Origin: Phlegmacium glaucopus | Taxonomy: Eukaryota > Basidiomycota > Agaricomycetes > Agaricales > Cortinariaceae | Assembly: GCA_015039465.1 (NCBI GenBank) | Contig: MU130372.1 | Location: forward strand, 129,547-161,611 | Reading direction: 5' to 3' | DNA: 32,065 nt | Shown here: one piece after another, positions 29,358-32,065 of the stretch | How the letters are laid out: every line of letters begins with the position of its first letter | Position numbering within the stretch: position 1 is the first letter of the stretch | Translations under genes and position numbers: made by a program | Notes under the pieces: generated by a model | Databases searched by the model: none | What the model was told of the DNA's origin: nothing | What the model saw: only the letters and a program-made list of their open reading frames with translations

Positions 29358-31337
29358 TCATACATCCTCTGACTCGAAGTTTGAAAAGACATCAACCACC
29401 CTGACTGATATATCAGATTGATCAGCATCTAAGTAGAACTTAGCAAGTCGTTGACAATATAGAGAAGATGACGTACCATTCATGCCATGCAAAGGCATGG
29501 CATGTAGGGCAGGAGATGATAAAGATGAGAATGCCGCAGCCACGGTGGACCCACCAACATCAATGGAGGAGCCCACAGAAGAGCCATTGACATCTACATC
29601 CGACTCATGGGCGGCAGGATCCTCATGAGGGACATGCATCGGTTGTATGGCTGGAGAGGCTAATAATGCTGCGGCTGCGGTGGACCCACTAATATTGATG
29701 GAGGAGCCTGCAGAAGAGCCATTAACATCTACATCCAAGTCATGGGCGGCAGGATCCTCATGAGGGACATGCATCAGTTGTATGGCTGGAGAGGCCGATA
29801 ATGCCACGGCCGCAATGGATCCACCAACATCGAGAGACAACTCCTCTGAATCACTGGCCATGGGAGGCAAAGGAATCCCATCCATGGCAGGGGATAACGA
29901 CGCCAATGCCAGGGCCGCAGTGGATCTGCCAACATCCATAGAGGAGTCAGACACATCAGACAATAAGGCCATGGCGGCCGCAGATCCACCAACGTCAGCA
30001 GTAGTAGCTACCATTGTTATCACAATAGAATGGCAATTGCCATTGAGCTGTTGTGTAATGTGCCATAGTTTTTATGAAAGGCCTTTCATAAACTTGCCAT
30101 GTCTCTTTCAATCCTTGTTTCAACACCTTTCAATCCTTGTTTCAATCCTTTTCAATCCCTTTCAATCCCTTTCAATCCCTTTCAATCCCTTTCAATTCTT
30201 TTCAATCCCTTTCAATTCTTTCAATACTTTCAATCCTTTCAATATGATTGTAAATTGAATATGGTAGATTATGTAATCTATCTCATGGAATATTATGGCT
30301 TATTTTGCATTGTATCTTGTTGCTGAGGTCATTTTATGGCCTCTTTTGGTATGTTTCAGTTAGGGTTCAGTTAGGGTTCAGTTAAGGTTTAGTTAGGGTT
30401 TAGTTAAGGTTCTGTTAAGGTTCAGGGGTACATAGAAAATAACTGATTATTTATTTAAAGGATTCAAAGATATTGACAGGATTGAAAGGTATTGAAAGGT
30501 ATTGAAAGGATTGAAAGAGATTGAAAGAAAGGATTGAAAGTACATGGCAATGGCACATTACACAACAGCTCAATGGCAATTGCCATTCTATTGTGATTAT
30601 AGTGGTAGCTACCACTCACGTCAGAGGAGTCTGACATGTCAGAATATAGGGCTGCGGCTGCGGCAGCAGCAGATCCACCAACAACAGAGCAGCCAGAGCT
30701 AGCATAGTCAGAGTCCTCAATATCTGATGATCTTGTGGAATCTGTGCATCATTGAGAAAATCCTGCTGTTAACTATAAGGAGGGATCACTGACTGTCCAG
30801 ATTGTCATGCCAGGTCGCAGCGATGGGTAGGGCTATGGCTGCAGCACCACAATCGACAAAGGATGATAATATTTGCTCCGGCATGTCACGCAATCCGGGC
30901 CCCATTGGGCGAATGTTACTATTGGGGGGGGCAGGGATAAAACCTTTTGAGGGAGGAGACAGCCAGGATGACCCTACAGGTTCGGTCAGTGGTGTAGGGG
31001 TGTCCACTGGCTTTGGATTTAACTGCAGTGGATCACCATAGTGGTGGTGGAGAGGAGACAATGTGAAATGCGTAGGGAAACAGTCCATGTCCAACTCTGG
31101 AATCTCATGATCGTCCTCAATGTCTGAAAAGATATATGGGCCAGGAGATGGACACCCAACTGAGACATCACCACACCGGCCGAGGACTGTACACTCCCCC
31201 ACATACTCCGCTGGAATCCAGTGGACTTCACTGGACTCCAGTCCAGGATTTCTCAGTGTGACATGGGCCAAATTTGTGAGTCCAGTCCACTGAAGTCCAG
31301 TGGAGTCCATGGATTCTGGTGGAGTCTTACCGGACAT
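29358..31337 (-). CDS. Candidate low-complexity repeat protein, unknown function, interrupted by a foldback element
   Basis: Proposed exons on the minus strand: 31337-30794, 30741-30620 and 30047-29358 (intron 1 is GTCAGT...CACAG, 48-52 bases). Joined in frame they give about 451 aa. The N-terminal part is Pro-rich (PTPLTEPVGSSWLSPPSKG). Exon 2 and exon 3 share a repeat, VGGSAAAxALxSDxSDSS, and exon 3 has roughly 45-aa units (SPAIQPMHVPHEDPAAH, DVDVNGSSxGSS) encoded by 135-bp DNA repeats. Acidic and Ala/Ser-rich, with no domain recognised. Intron 2 contains the foldback element at 30004-30612. The first 50 or so residues read through the end of a dispersed repeat (31187-31340), so the true start may be further in. 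It could instead be a pseudogene or part of a repeat family. Confidence 0.42.
30004..30612. mobile_element. Foldback element with 63-bp inverted ends, minisatellite arms and a TTAGGG-like core
   Basis: Left end 30004-30066 (GTAGCTACCATTGTTATCAC...) is the complement of the right end 30550-30612 with few mismatches. Inside, the left arm has tandem TTTCAATCC units (about 30106-30240) and the right arm has the complementary GGATTGAAAG units (about 30470-30540), so the whole element can fold into one long hairpin. The centre has TTAGGGTTCAG-type repeats. The outer GTAGCTAC is itself palindromic and may represent the target site. It lies between two repeat units of the candidate gene at 29358-31337. 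Confidence 0.8.
30357..30425. repeat. Interstitial telomere-like repeat
   Basis: About six units of a 12-base period, (T/C)AGTTAGGGTTC or TTAGTTAAGGTT, containing TTAGGG, the usual filamentous fungal telomere unit. The period is longer than a true telomere and it sits in the core of the foldback element. Confidence 0.6.
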
Positions 31338-31340
31338 ATT
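31187..31340. repeat. End of a dispersed inverted-repeat family, with an internal hairpin
   Basis: CTGTACACTCCCCCACATAC matches the ends of the 2.1-kb element at 23563-25682. It is followed by CCAGTGGACTTCACTGGACT (31218 on) and, about 60 bases later, its near complement (AGTCCAGTCCACTGAAGTCC near 31281), forming an imperfect stem-loop. Confidence 0.55.
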
Positions 31341-31358
31341 CCGCCAGACTTGTCTGGT

Positions 31359-31958
31359 TGTTAAGTTTAGAACAAAGGAGAAACATCGGAGTAAAATGTT
31401 GGAGTAAAACTGGATCGGACGGTGTCTGATCGGAACAGAACCATGGAACGGGAAAGGACTATAGCCTCAGCGTGTGTGCTGTGCTACCCTAAACCTTTGT
31501 GTCCTAATTTCGGAGTAAGAACGGAACGGAGTGGAACCAGAAGTTGCGGGAACTTAGAGGATGACTAGGAGGAGGAAACTAGGTTGATATTCGAACTAAG
31601 GGAAAACATACAAGTTCAAGTACTTTAAATATAAAAGGAATTGCAACCGAAATATAGAATATAAATATAAGTGCTGCGTTCTGCTCCTGGAAAAGGTCCT
31701 GCATTCTTAGGTGAATAATCCATGGCTGGAGTGCTGACTGATAGTGGGAAAGTGATGACAAAGGAATAGTTGTTATAACAAAGGTGTGGTAAGGGGTTTG
31801 GGATATCGTCGGAAGAGTCGGAATGATACGGAGAAGTCTTGGAGTTGGATGTAGGAGGAGTAGAGTTGGAGACAAGGGAAAGTACTGGAATGGAGTATGG
31901 ACTACCGGAAACGACTCCAACGGAGTTGGACCAGAGTAACGTGTGATGGAATGTAACA
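31359..31958. mobile_element. Solo LTR (600 bp) with 5-bp target duplication
   Basis: Begins TGTTAAGTTTAG and ends GGAATGTAACA, with CTGGT on both sides (31354-31358 and 31959-31963). No internal retrotransposon genes. The minus-strand frames of 120-126 codons inside it are treated as chance. It interrupts the dispersed repeat that begins at 31187, which resumes after 31963 (GGACTCTGGCAGACTCCACC). Confidence 0.82.
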
Positions 31959-32065
31959 CTGGTGGACTCTGGCAGACTCCACCACCATTTCAACATATGG
32001 CCTCAAATGCAAACAAATATAAAAATAAAGTCTTGGCAGGCACACAGTATTTATATTTAGCTATC

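Noticed and set aside
30099..30326. Plus-strand frames at 29782-30326 with repeated SILFNPFQ-like peptides
   Set aside because: They are translations of the TTTCAATCC minisatellite and of DNA opposite the candidate gene.
31579..31996. Minus-strand frames of 123-126 codons
   Set aside because: They lie inside a solo LTR and overlap each other in different frames without motifs.

Overview
The window reads as genomic DNA of a filamentous basidiomycete, most likely an Agaricomycete mushroom. The evidence is many short (about 50-90 base) GT-AG introns, a class I hydrophobin, a fungal CE4 chitin deacetylase, a Tf1/sushi-like Ty3 retrotransposon, a pogo-like DDE transposase relic and a fungal NLR with NB-ARC and TPR domains. 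Gene density is low. About half of the window is repeats or repeat relics. All gene models below were built by eye from splice sites and reading phase.

Layout. 1-4635: minus-strand Ty3-type LTR retrotransposon, cut by the window edge, with one complete LTR (4117-4630), gag (2693-3877) and pol (2669 to beyond base 1) carrying one in-frame TGA. 4636-6288: no gene recognised. 6289-7757: 12-exon chitin deacetylase on the minus strand, including 12-nt and 10-nt micro-exons. 8281-13108: an old direct duplication. Copy 1 holds a hydrophobin pseudogene (8446-9028) and copy 2 an intact hydrophobin gene (11494-12079). A segment of about 125-145 bp is inverted between the copies. 13912-14860: decayed pogo-like transposase. 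15249-20004: seven-exon NLR gene (predicted 1472 aa) with a tandemly repeated exon-intron module near its 5' end and 19 near-identical 42-residue TPR units.

20100 to the end is mainly accessory repeat DNA: a 43-bp minisatellite, a 5'-truncated LTR element with a gag zinc knuckle, two solo LTRs with 5-bp target duplications (23703-24103 and 31359-31958), a 2.1-kb element with 26-bp terminal inverted repeats that contains nine spaced C-run/G-run hairpins, a 392-bp near-perfect foldback element, and a second foldback element (30004-30612) with a TTAGGG-like core. The second foldback interrupts a candidate low-complexity gene on the minus strand (29358-31337) and may be spliced out as an intron.

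The hydrophobin and chitin deacetylase are secreted cell-surface genes typical of mushroom development. The NLR is a candidate self/non-self or heterospecific recognition receptor. The most unusual items are the NLR repeat array and its exon-intron repeats, the hairpin array, and the foldback element that behaves like a possible introner.
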